Of a stretch of DNA of 64,000 nt, positions 8,241 through 15,888 are shown piece by piece. The translations under genes and the position numbers were made by a program. The DNA lies in NCBI RefSeq assembly GCF_039523035.1, contig NZ_BAAAEN010000022.1:54494-118493 (forward strand), given 5' to 3'. The stretch is from Pigmentiphaga daeguensis (GTDB lineage: Bacteria; Pseudomonadota; Gammaproteobacteria; Burkholderiales; Burkholderiaceae_B). Position 1 is the stretch's first letter. Each line of letters begins with the position of its first letter. The notes below the pieces were generated by a model. That model was not told where the DNA came from, ran no database searches, and was given only the letters and a program-made list of their open reading frames with translations.

Positions 8241-9134
8241 ATGAAACTGCACCACCTGCGCGACTTCGTCGCCATCGCCGACGCGCACAGCGTGCGCGGC
8301 GCCGCGCGGGCGCTGGGCCTGGCCCAGCCCGCCCTGACCCGCAGCCTGCGCGAACTGGAAGGCGAACTGGGCACGCCCCTGCTGGAGCGGCACGCGCGCG
8401 GCGTGGTGCTGACCCCCATCGGCCAGGCCTTCTACGGCCGCGCGCACGCCGCCATGGCGGAACTCCAGCGCGGGCGCGAAGAAGTGGCGCAGTTGCTGGG
8501 CACCCCATCGGGCACGGTCACCGTCGGCCTGTCCAGCGCGGTCTGGCTGGTCATGGCGGCGCGGGCGCACCAGGGGTTCCGCAAGAAATATCCAGGCGTG
8601 CGGCTGCGCATGATGGAAGGCTTCTTCTCCATGCTGGAAGGCCGCCTGCAGGACGGTACCCTGGATTTCTTCATCGGTCCCCGGCCCGCGCGCCCCATCG
8701 GCGACGGCTACAAGGTGGACCTGCTGTTCCACAATGACCGGGTGGTCGTGGGCCGCAAGGGCCATCCCCGGCGCCACGCCACCAGCCTGGCGGAACTGGT
8801 CGACGAGGACTGGGTCCTGACGGGCGTGCGCGAACGCGTGGAGGCCGAATTCGAGGATGCCTTCGCCAGCCAGGGGCTGCCCCCGCCGGTGCCCATGACC
8901 CAGGCCGAATCCATGGTGGGCGTGGCGGCGCTGCTCAGCTCGACCGATGCGCTCGCCATGCTGCCGCGGCAGTGGCTGCAGGCCCGCCTGTTCGAAGGGG
9001 TGATCGAGGCCATCCCGGTGCGCGAGCACATCGAGGGCCCGGACATCGTGCAGATCTCGCGCGCCGGCGTACCCTTGACGCCGGCGGCGGCCTATCTGTC
9101 CACCTTGTTCGAACGCGCCGCGGTCTCGATGTGA
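8241..9134 (+). CDS. LysR-family transcriptional regulator
   Basis: This 297-aa LysR-type regulator has an N-terminal winged helix-turn-helix (about residues 1-60, LRDFVAIADAHSVRGAARALG and ALTRSLRELEGELG) and a co-inducer-binding domain from about residue 90. A longer frame extends upstream to 8088, but the ATG at 8241 gives the normal LysR length and N-terminus. It is divergent from the Bug and hydroxylase genes, and a matching operator also lies upstream of the FAH and dioxygenase genes, so it probably controls both arms. The inducer is unknown. Confidence 0.9.
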   Translation: MKLHHLRDFVAIADAHSVRGAARALGLAQPALTRSLRELEGELGTPLLERHARGVVLTPIGQAFYGRAHAAMAELQRGREEVAQLLGTPSGTVTVGLSSAVWLVMAARAHQGFRKKYPGVRLRMMEGFFSMLEGRLQDGTLDFFIGPRPARPIGDGYKVDLLFHNDRVVVGRKGHPRRHATSLAELVDEDWVLTGVRERVEAEFEDAFASQGLPPPVPMTQAESMVGVAALLSSTDALAMLPRQWLQARLFEGVIEAIPVREHIEGPDIVQISRAGVPLTPAAAYLSTLFERAAVSM

Positions 9135-9143
9135 CCGCGGCCC

Positions 9144-10175
9144 TCAGCCCGCCTGCTCGCGCCAGATGTCCAGGCTCTGCTGCGCCGGCCGGTCCGAGAA
9201 ACTGAACAGGACGGTATCGGCATCCGCATGCAGGGTGTAGGGCATCCATGACGGGCAGACGAACACGTCGCGCTGGCCAAAGCGCAGTTCCCGTCCGCCT
9301 ATGCGGCACGTCCCGCTGCCTTCTCGCACGGCATAGACGGTGGCGTCGGTCGAACGATAGGCCGCGCCGTCGAAACCGGCCGGCAGGTACTGCAGGAACG
9401 TACCCATGGTCGGCATGGGCCACCCGCCGGTGACGGGGTTGACGTATTGCAGCTTGTGGCCCCAGCACGGATGCGGCGCCTGCGACCGCGCGAAGGCCAG
9501 CAAGGCCTCGCGGCTGCGCGCGTACGGGTACCAGCACAGCGGCGAGGTCCGGCTGGCCGGCTCGAAACCCACCGGCTTCATCGTCGCGCCGAAGGCCGCC
9601 AGGTTGTCCGCGCCATCGCCGCCCTGCCCCGACGGCGCGGCCTCGCCCTTCTCCATGAATTGCGCGTCGAACAGTTCCACGATGGGCACGTCCAGCCCGT
9701 CCAGCCAGACCATGGGCTCGTCGGAGGGATTGCCGTGGTCGTGGAAGGCCCACGACGGGGTGATGACGAAGTCCCCCTCCTCCATCGCGATCCGGCGTCC
9801 GTCCACCGCCGTATAGGCGCCCTTGCCCTGCAGGACGAAACGCATGGCCGACTGCGAGTGGCGATGCGGCGGCGCCACTTCGCCGGGCAGGATGAGCTGC
9901 AGCCCCGCATACAGGCTGTGCGTGATGCGGGACCGGCCGCGCAGCCCCGGGTTCTCCAGCACCAGGACCCGGCGCTCGGCCTCTTCGGCGCTGATCAGGT
10001 TGCCCGCGTCCCGCAGGTAGGGCCACATGGTTGCCCACGGCCAATGGCAAGGCTGGCAGGGCGTGGACGGCGTGGGCGTGATCAGGCCGTGCAGCACTTC
10101 CCACAGCGGCGTGCAATGGCTGGCGTCGATGCGGCCGTAGAACGCCTCGCGCCGCGCGCGCATGTCGTCCGTCAT
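9144..10175 (-). CDS. Gentisate 1,2-dioxygenase
   Basis: This enzyme opens the gentisate ring between C1 and C2 to give maleylpyruvate, using Fe(II) in a bicupin fold. The 343-aa protein carries the iron-binding histidines at H104, H106 (PPHRHS) and H145 (SWAFHDHG), the positions I recall for characterised gentisate dioxygenases. The second cupin (about residues 260-330) lacks an equivalent ligand set. The ATG at 10175 follows an AAGGAG site and overlaps the TGA of the upstream hydroxylase gene as ATGA, so translation is probably coupled. It is the last gene of a three-gene operon that makes, cleaves and hydrolyses gentisate. It converges on the LysR gene 9 bp away. Confidence 0.92.
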   Translation of the reverse strand: MTDDMRARREAFYGRIDASHCTPLWEVLHGLITPTPSTPCQPCHWPWATMWPYLRDAGNLISAEEAERRVLVLENPGLRGRSRITHSLYAGLQLILPGEVAPPHRHSQSAMRFVLQGKGAYTAVDGRRIAMEEGDFVITPSWAFHDHGNPSDEPMVWLDGLDVPIVELFDAQFMEKGEAAPSGQGGDGADNLAAFGATMKPVGFEPASRTSPLCWYPYARSREALLAFARSQAPHPCWGHKLQYVNPVTGGWPMPTMGTFLQYLPAGFDGAAYRSTDATVYAVREGSGTCRIGGRELRFGQRDVFVCPSWMPYTLHADADTVLFSFSDRPAQQSLDIWREQAG

Positions 10176-11362
10176 CGCGGAATCTCCTTCGGGTCGTACA
10201 TCCAGGCCATGCTTTCCATGGTCTGCTCCGCCGTCCTGGCGCCCAGGAACGCGTTGCGCAAGTCGCGCGTGGCGCCCGCGGCGTGGTAGGCATGCCCATA
10301 GAGCCGCGCCGTCAGCTGCGTGCGGGCGGTGCGCAGGTAGCGCGCCTGCTGGTAGTCCAGGAACGCGGCGGCCATGTCGCCCCGATGGGCCTGCACCTTG
10401 CCGGCCAGGCACACGGCATCTTCCATCGCCATGCAGGCGCCCTGCGCCAGGTATTGCAGCATCGGATGCGCGGCATCGCCCAGCAGCGTGACCCGCCCTT
10501 TGCTCCAGTTGGCCACGGGTTCGCGGTCGCACAGCACCCACATGCGCCAGGACTCGATCTTCTCGAGCATGCCCAGGACCAGGGGATGCGCGCCCTGGAA
10601 GCGCAGGTGCAGTTCCTCCGGGTCGCCGTAGGTATCCCAGCCGTCCTCGTAGCGATCGCTGTGGAACACGGCCACCAGGTTGAACAGCTCGTTGCCGCGC
10701 AGGGGGTAGTGGACCAGGTGATACTTGGGCCCCATCCAGACCACCATCGCGTTCAGCCGATTGCTGTCGGGCACTTCGTCGGCGCGCAGCACCGCGCGGT
10801 AGGCGATATGGCCCGAGACGCGGGGCTTGCCGTCGCCCACGATGCCCGCGCGGATGGTGGACCAGAGCCCGTCGGCGCCGATCAGGGCCGCGCCAGTGAA
10901 CGTCTCGTCACGTTGGGTACGGACCACGACGCCGTCCGGCGTGTCCTCGTAGTCCTGCACCTTGGTGGCGGCATGCAGCGTGACGCGCCCGCTTTCGCGG
11001 CAGGCTTCCAGCAGGACCGCATGCAAATCCGCGCGGTGGATCAGTCCGTAGGGCCGGCCGAAGCGTTGCGGGAACAGGCGAACGACGGGCAGTTGGACCA
11101 ACCGTTCGCCGGACAGCGCGTCCATCGCGACGATGTCGTCGGGAAACGAGGCCAGCCGGTTCACCTTGTCGGTGATGCCCAGCGCATCGAAAGTATGGAA
11201 GGCGTTGGGGCCCAGTTGGATGCCGGCGCCGATTTCCTTGAAGGTCTCGGCCTGCTCGAACACCGTCGCCGGGCGCCCGGTGCGCGCCAGCGCCAGCGCT
11301 GCCGCCAGACCGCCTATGCCGCCCCCCGCCACCAGGACCCGGGATGTATCGTCCGCGCTCAT
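10172..11362 (-). CDS. 3-hydroxybenzoate 6-hydroxylase (FAD monooxygenase)
   Basis: This flavoprotein probably para-hydroxylates 3-hydroxybenzoate to gentisate with NADH and O2. The 396-aa protein has the FAD motif VLVAGGGIGGLAAALALA near the N-terminus, IGADGLWSTIR in the middle, and GDAAHPMLQYLAQGACMAMEDA for the ribityl and pyrophosphate site. The PLQYLA-like stretch and overall length agree with known 3-hydroxybenzoate 6-hydroxylases. Its ATG overlaps the FAH stop as ATGA and its own stop overlaps the dioxygenase start, so all three genes are translationally coupled. Salicylate 5-hydroxylation is excluded as a match because that enzyme is a multicomponent Rieske oxygenase. The substrate remains an inference from family and operon context. 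Confidence 0.85.
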   Translation of the reverse strand: MSADDTSRVLVAGGGIGGLAAALALARTGRPATVFEQAETFKEIGAGIQLGPNAFHTFDALGITDKVNRLASFPDDIVAMDALSGERLVQLPVVRLFPQRFGRPYGLIHRADLHAVLLEACRESGRVTLHAATKVQDYEDTPDGVVVRTQRDETFTGAALIGADGLWSTIRAGIVGDGKPRVSGHIAYRAVLRADEVPDSNRLNAMVVWMGPKYHLVHYPLRGNELFNLVAVFHSDRYEDGWDTYGDPEELHLRFQGAHPLVLGMLEKIESWRMWVLCDREPVANWSKGRVTLLGDAAHPMLQYLAQGACMAMEDAVCLAGKVQAHRGDMAAAFLDYQQARYLRTARTQLTARLYGHAYHAAGATRDLRNAFLGARTAEQTMESMAWMYDPKEIPR

Positions 11363-12234
11363 GCCGGGTCTCCCGCCTGCGCCTGGCGCACGGCCACCGT
11401 CATCCGGCCCACGCCGGCCACCTCGACGTCGATGACGTCGCCCGCCTCGACCGGCCCGACGCCTTCCGGCGTCCCCGTGAACAGCAGGTCGCCGGGATGC
11501 AGCGTGTAGAACGACGAGGCCAGCTCGATCAGCTCGGGTATCCCCAGCACGAGGTCCCGGGTATTGGCCCGCTGGCGCGGCTGGCCGTTCACGGTCAGCC
11601 AGAAATCCAGGTTGGCCGGATCCGGTACTTCGTCGGGCGTCGCCATCCATGGTCCCAGGACCGAATAGGTATCGATGGACTTGCGCAGGCTGCGCTCCTC
11701 CGGCCCGCGGGTGGTCATGTCCAGCCCCACGCAATAGCCGGCGATGTACTCGTACGCCCGCGCGGCGGGAATGTCGCGGCCGCGCCGGCCGATCACGACC
11801 ACCACCTCGGCCTCGTGGTCGTTGCGGCGATCCGGATGCTTCAGGGCGACCCCCGCGGCCGGACCGACCAGGGAACTGGTGGCCTTCAGGAACAGGCCCA
11901 CGCGCTGGATTTCGCCGACCTGGTTGCGATGATGGATTTGCGCATCGCTCCGGGCTTCGTCCAGGTGCTTCAGGTAGTTGACCGGCGCCGCGATGATCTT
12001 GCCCGGGCTGGCCACCGGGCTCAGCAGGGAAACGTCCTTCAAATGCAGGCTGGGCGCCCCCGGCAACAGGTCGCGGATGCAGCGCCGGACCACGTCCAGG
12101 TTGGCGATCAGCGGGTCGAAGGGCGGCAGCGGATAGGTATGGGCGGGCAGGACGGCAAGAGCGGGCGTGACGTCGCGGACCCGGTCCCCTTCCACCAGCC
12201 CCAGCCGGTCCGCGTCGAAGCGGCAAAGCAGCAT
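11359..12234 (-). CDS. FAH-family hydrolase (maleyl-/fumarylpyruvate hydrolase)
   Basis: This is the expected final enzyme of the gentisate route, hydrolysing maleylpyruvate or fumarylpyruvate to pyruvate and malate or fumarate. The 291-aa protein has the FAH core: KIIAAPVNYLKH, the acidic metal block DHEAEVVVVIGRRGRD, GYCVGLDMTTRG, and the C-terminal LFTGTPEGVGPV loop. It is the first gene of the operon, with the LysR gene divergent. No maleylpyruvate isomerase (glutathione S-transferase or DinB type) is present nearby, so either an unlinked isomerase serves it or it hydrolyses maleylpyruvate directly. It differs clearly from the FAH protein at 3512. Confidence 0.85.
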   Translation of the reverse strand: MLLCRFDADRLGLVEGDRVRDVTPALAVLPAHTYPLPPFDPLIANLDVVRRCIRDLLPGAPSLHLKDVSLLSPVASPGKIIAAPVNYLKHLDEARSDAQIHHRNQVGEIQRVGLFLKATSSLVGPAAGVALKHPDRRNDHEAEVVVVIGRRGRDIPAARAYEYIAGYCVGLDMTTRGPEERSLRKSIDTYSVLGPWMATPDEVPDPANLDFWLTVNGQPRQRANTRDLVLGIPELIELASSFYTLHPGDLLFTGTPEGVGPVEAGDVIDVEVAGVGRMTVAVRQAQAGDPA

Positions 12235-12349
12235 GGATGTCTCCTTGCAGGAATGTCAGGCAGGAAGACTAGGGATGCCGCACTATTGCGTCAATCGACT
12301 AGAATTTATTCATCATATTTAAAAATACAATATCCCTTTCTCGCCCTCC
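12235..12349. promoter_or_regulatory. Divergent promoter of gentisate operon and NahR-like regulator, with LysR box
   Basis: This 115-bp interval separates the leftward gentisate operon from the rightward LysR gene. Its right half is AT-rich and contains ATAT (12315-12318) and ATAT (12330-12333) spaced by 11 bp, an exact T-N11-A LysR-type box 16 bp before the regulator's ATG. The box differs in sequence from the CGATA-N9-TATCG sites, which fits a separate regulator. Confidence 0.5.
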
Positions 12350-13243
12350 ATGAGCAAACTCGACCTGACGGACCTGCGCCTTTTGCAATCCCTGGGCCAG
12401 ACCGGCACCGTATCGGCCACGGCCGACGAACTGGGCCTGAGCCAGCCGTCGGTCAGCATCCGGCTGGGCAAGCTGCGCCGGCACTTCAAGGACCCGCTGT
12501 TCGTGCGCACGTCCGCCGGCATGGTGCCCACGCCCCGCGCCGCCTCGCTCACCTCCGCGGTGCAGGGCGCGCTCGCCCTGTTCGACGGTACGGAAGGCCG
12601 GGACCCGGACTTCGATCCCGCCACGTCCGACCGGGTGTTCCGCATCTGCATGACCAACACCGGCCAGATGGTCGTCCTGGCCCGTCTGCTGAACCGCCTG
12701 GCCGAGATCGCCCCCCACGTACGCCTGGAGATACGAGACCTGGATCCGGACACGCCGCGCCGCCTGGAAACCGGGGATGCCGACCTGGCCATGGGCTACA
12801 CGACCAGCATGCAGGCGGGTTTCCACCAGCAGACGCTGTTCAGCGAACACTATGTCTGCCTGGTCCGTGCCGGCCATCCGCGCGTCAAGGCGAAACTGAC
12901 GAAATCCCAGTTCCTGTCGGAGTCCCACGTGGCCGTGATGACCACCGGCACGGCCCACTGGCTGCTGGACAAGGCGATCGACGACGCCGGCATCGTCCGC
13001 AAGACGGCCTTGTGGGTACCGTCCTTCCTGGGCCTGGAGGAAATCGTCGCCAGGACCGACCTGCTCGCGCTGGCCCCCATCCACCTGGCTCGCATCCTGG
13101 CCGCCCACGGAACGATCCGCTACCTGGCGGTGCCGTTCGATCTGCCGTCCTACCTGGTGCGCCAGTACTGGCACGAGCGCTATCACCGCGATCCAGGCTG
13201 CAAATGGCTGCGGGCGGTCGCGGCCAGCGTGTTCCAGGAGTAG
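12350..13243 (+). CDS. LysR-family regulator, NahR/DntR-like
   Basis: The 297-aa protein resembles NahR-type LysR regulators that respond to salicylate-like hydroxybenzoates. Visible features are the helix-turn-helix (SATADELGLSQPSVSIRLGKLR), DPLFVRTSAGMVPTPRA, a YVCLVRAGHPRVK segment and a C-terminal YWHERYHRDPGCKWLR like the NahR tail. It is divergent from the gentisate operon and is its likely activator. 3-Hydroxybenzoate or gentisate as inducer is an inference. Confidence 0.88.
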   Translation: MSKLDLTDLRLLQSLGQTGTVSATADELGLSQPSVSIRLGKLRRHFKDPLFVRTSAGMVPTPRAASLTSAVQGALALFDGTEGRDPDFDPATSDRVFRICMTNTGQMVVLARLLNRLAEIAPHVRLEIRDLDPDTPRRLETGDADLAMGYTTSMQAGFHQQTLFSEHYVCLVRAGHPRVKAKLTKSQFLSESHVAVMTTGTAHWLLDKAIDDAGIVRKTALWVPSFLGLEEIVARTDLLALAPIHLARILAAHGTIRYLAVPFDLPSYLVRQYWHERYHRDPGCKWLRAVAASVFQE

Positions 13244-13304
13244 CGGGCACGGCGTTTGCTAAGGGTCCCCACCTCAGTGAGAGGGGCACTCTGGAGAAAC
13301 CCTT

Positions 13305-13781
13305 ATGAACAAATCGACCATACCGGCCCCGCAAAAGGCCGCCCTGAGCCTGTTGCTGGACGACCATCGCAATGCCAAGAAGCTGTTCAAGCAGTTCAAG
13401 GACGCGGGATCCGACGCGGAAAAGGAAGAAATCGCCCAGACGGTCTGTAAAGAATTGACCATCCATACCAAGCTGGAAGAGGAAATCTTCTATCCCCTGG
13501 TCCGGCAGGAAGGCGGGGAACCCTTTGCAGACCTGCTGGACGAGGCGGTCGTGGAGCATGCCAGCGCCAAGGAATTGATCGCGCAGATCCAGGCGATGAA
13601 GCCCACCGACGAGATGTACGATGCCAAGGTCACCGTCCTGGGCGAATACATCAACCATCACGTCAAGGAAGAAGAAGAGGAACTGTTTCCCAAGATCGTC
13701 AGCAAGAAGATCGACCTGCGGGAAGCGGCGGACATGATGGCAACGCGCAAGGAAGAGCTGATGGGCACCGTCCCGGCCTGA
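13305..13781 (+). CDS. Hemerythrin HHE-domain protein
   Basis: HHE-domain proteins are four-helix bundles that hold a non-haem diiron site and act in oxygen, nitric oxide or iron handling. This 158-aa cytoplasmic protein shows the ligand pattern across helices: LLDDHRNAKKLF, IHTKLEEEIFYPL, VEHASAKEL and INHHVKEEEEELFP. The ATG at 13305 follows a GGAG site. A terminator-like hairpin separates it from a second, different hemerythrin. No physiological partner is obvious; supplying or buffering O2 for the neighbouring oxygenases is only a speculation. Confidence 0.85.
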   Translation: MNKSTIPAPQKAALSLLLDDHRNAKKLFKQFKDAGSDAEKEEIAQTVCKELTIHTKLEEEIFYPLVRQEGGEPFADLLDEAVVEHASAKELIAQIQAMKPTDEMYDAKVTVLGEYINHHVKEEEEELFPKIVSKKIDLREAADMMATRKEELMGTVPA

Positions 13782-13786
13782 CGGCC

Positions 13787-13823
13787 GGGCAGCCGGGCGG
13801 GAGGCTTCGCTGCCCGGCTGCCC
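13787..13823 (+). terminator. Hairpin after first hemerythrin gene
   Basis: Perfect 12-bp arms (13787-13798 and 13812-13823) enclose a 13-nt loop and are followed by C and A residues rather than a U-run. They lie 5 bp after the stop codon, so terminator function is likely but not certain. Confidence 0.55.
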
Positions 13824-13875
13824 CCAAAAGCGGGGTACCATGTGCACCTGCTTGTCGATACTACCCAGAAGCCCC

Positions 13876-14355
13876 ATGAAGCAAGAACCGACTTTGCGCG
13901 ACGACAGCGCTCCTCGCCCGGAAAGCGACACCAGCTTTCTTTGGTCCGATGCCCGGCTGCTCGGATTCCACCCCATGGACGAGTCGCACAAGGAGTTCTA
14001 CGACGTCGCCTTCCGGCTGCTGACCTGTACCCAGGACTCCGCGCCGGCCGCGCTGGACGCGTTCGAGGAACACGTGAAATCGCACTTCGGCCAGGAAGAA
14101 GAGTGGATGCGTACCACCGACTTCCCGCCGTCCGACTGCCACGTGCAGGAACACGAAGCGGTCATGAAATCCACCCGCGAGGTGCGCGAACTGTTCCTGA
14201 GCGGGCAGGCCGACGTGGCGCTGGTGCACGACTTCGCCCTGCACCTGTTCCAGTGGTTCCCCGGCCATGCCGACTACCTGGACGCGGCGCTGGCCGCCTG
14301 GATGAGCAAGCGGGCCTACGGCGGCAAGCCCATCGTGCTGCGGCGCAAAATATAA
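13876..14355 (+). CDS. Bacteriohemerythrin
   Basis: The 159-aa protein keeps the full O2-binding hemerythrin ligand set: H in DESHKEF, H-x3-E in SHFGQEEE, H-x3-H in CHVQEHEAV, and H-x4-D in GHADYLD. It starts SFLWSDARLLGFHPMDESHKEFY after a short charged N-terminus. The open frame begins at 13840, but the ATG at 13876 fits the family better; no strong ribosome site is seen for either. It differs from the upstream HHE protein in ligand order and length, so this is not a tandem duplication. A likely role is O2 storage or sensing. Confidence 0.85.
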   Translation: MKQEPTLRDDSAPRPESDTSFLWSDARLLGFHPMDESHKEFYDVAFRLLTCTQDSAPAALDAFEEHVKSHFGQEEEWMRTTDFPPSDCHVQEHEAVMKSTREVRELFLSGQADVALVHDFALHLFQWFPGHADYLDAALAAWMSKRAYGGKPIVLRRKI

Positions 14356-14386
14356 GGTGGAAATATAAGGCGGGAAGGCCGCCGCG

Positions 14387-15769
14387 CTACGCCAGCGGCG
14401 GCAGCAGGTTCATCAGCAGCACCATGGCCAGGCCGACCACGGCCACGATGGACTGCACCACCGAGATCGTCTTCGTCGCCTCGCCCATGGTCATGCCGAA
14501 GGACTCCTTCACCATCCAGTAGCCGGCGTGGTTCGCGTAGTTGAAGAACAGCGATCCGCAGCCGATCGACAGGGCCAGCAGCGGCAGGTTCAGCGTCGGG
14601 TCGGCGCCGGCCAGCGGCGCCAGCAGGCCCGAGGCGCCCACGATGCCCACCGTTGCCGAGCCGGTGGAGACCGACAGCAGCATGGAGATCATCCACCCCA
14701 GTACCAGCGGCGGCAGCGCGAAGGCCTGGGTCAGGTGCACGATGGCATCGCCCACCTTGGCGTCCGTCAGCACCTGCTGGAACGCCCCGCCGCCGGCGAT
14801 GATGAGCAGGATGCCGGCCACCGGCTTCAGGCTGGCGCCCAGCGCATCGCGCAGCTTCTCGGCGTCGCCGTGCCGGGCGTAGACGAGCACGATGGCCGCG
14901 AACAGCACGCCGATCAGCATCGCGATGATGGGATTGCCCAGGAAAGCCGCCATCTTGAAGGTGAACGAGGATTTGGGCACCAGCATCTCGGCCAGCGCGT
15001 GCACCAGCATCAGGATGGCCGGCAGCAGCGCCACCAGCACGCCCAGCCCGATCCCGACCGGCCGGCCGGGGTCCGCCTTGCCCACCGAGAACTGGTCCAC
15101 CAGCGCCTGGTCGGGCCGCACCGTCAGCCGCGGCGCGATGAAGCGGGCATAGACCGGGCCACCCAGCACGATCGAGGGTATCGCCGCGATGAAACCGTAG
15201 ATCATGGTGGCGCCCACGCTGGTCTTGAGCGTGGCGATGGCGGTCAGGGGCCCGGGGTGCGGCGGTACCATGCCGTGCATGGACGCCAGCGCGGCGATGA
15301 CCGGCACGCCCACGTAGACGTAGGCGGAGCCCTTGATGGCCTTCTGCTCCTCCAGCTTGCGGGCCACGCTGAAGATCAGCGGCAGCAGCACCACCAGACC
15401 CACCTCGAAGAACATGGGGATGCCGACGATGAAGGCCACCAGCGCCATGGCCCATGGAATGCTGGATGGCGACGCCTTCGTCAGGATGGCCCCGGCCAAT
15501 CCGTCCGTCACCCCGGTGTCCGCCAGCACCTTGCCCAGCATCGCCCCCAGGGCGATGACGACGCCCACGGCTCCGAGCGTCTTGCCCGCCCCGTTGGTGA
15601 TGGCCTTGACCAGGGTGTCGGGCGCCATGCCGGTGGCGAACCCCACCCCCACGCACACCACCAGCAGCGCCAGCAAGGGATGCAGCCGCAGCCGCGACAC
15701 GATGAGCCCGACCAGCGCCAGCACGCTGATCAGGGCGGCCACCAGAAGCTGAATATCGTCGTGGGTCAT
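14387..15769 (-). CDS. GntP-family gluconate/sugar-acid:H+ symporter
   Basis: GntP-family permeases import gluconate and related hydroxy acids across the inner membrane. The 460-aa protein is almost entirely hydrophobic with about 12 predicted segments. It shows the family stretches GMVPPHPGPLTAIATL, IAGGGAFQQVL and FFNYANHAGYWMVKESFGM. The start at 15769 (MTHDDIQ) follows AGGGAAA; the frame extends further upstream but without family homology. It is divergent from mobA with 119 bp between them. No gluconate kinase is present, so the substrate could be another hydroxy acid. Confidence 0.88.
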   Translation of the reverse strand: MTHDDIQLLVAALISVLALVGLIVSRLRLHPLLALLVVCVGVGFATGMAPDTLVKAITNGAGKTLGAVGVVIALGAMLGKVLADTGVTDGLAGAILTKASPSSIPWAMALVAFIVGIPMFFEVGLVVLLPLIFSVARKLEEQKAIKGSAYVYVGVPVIAALASMHGMVPPHPGPLTAIATLKTSVGATMIYGFIAAIPSIVLGGPVYARFIAPRLTVRPDQALVDQFSVGKADPGRPVGIGLGVLVALLPAILMLVHALAEMLVPKSSFTFKMAAFLGNPIIAMLIGVLFAAIVLVYARHGDAEKLRDALGASLKPVAGILLIIAGGGAFQQVLTDAKVGDAIVHLTQAFALPPLVLGWMISMLLSVSTGSATVGIVGASGLLAPLAGADPTLNLPLLALSIGCGSLFFNYANHAGYWMVKESFGMTMGEATKTISVVQSIVAVVGLAMVLLMNLLPPLA

Positions 15770-15888
15770 GGTTTCCCTGTGGATGCCGAAGCCGTAGGAA
15801 AGAACTCGTACCGTTGCCCAGTCTATACGAAACACCCGGGGGGATAACTGAGATAATGACAGGGTCACTTTGCCGAATCCGATGCGCC

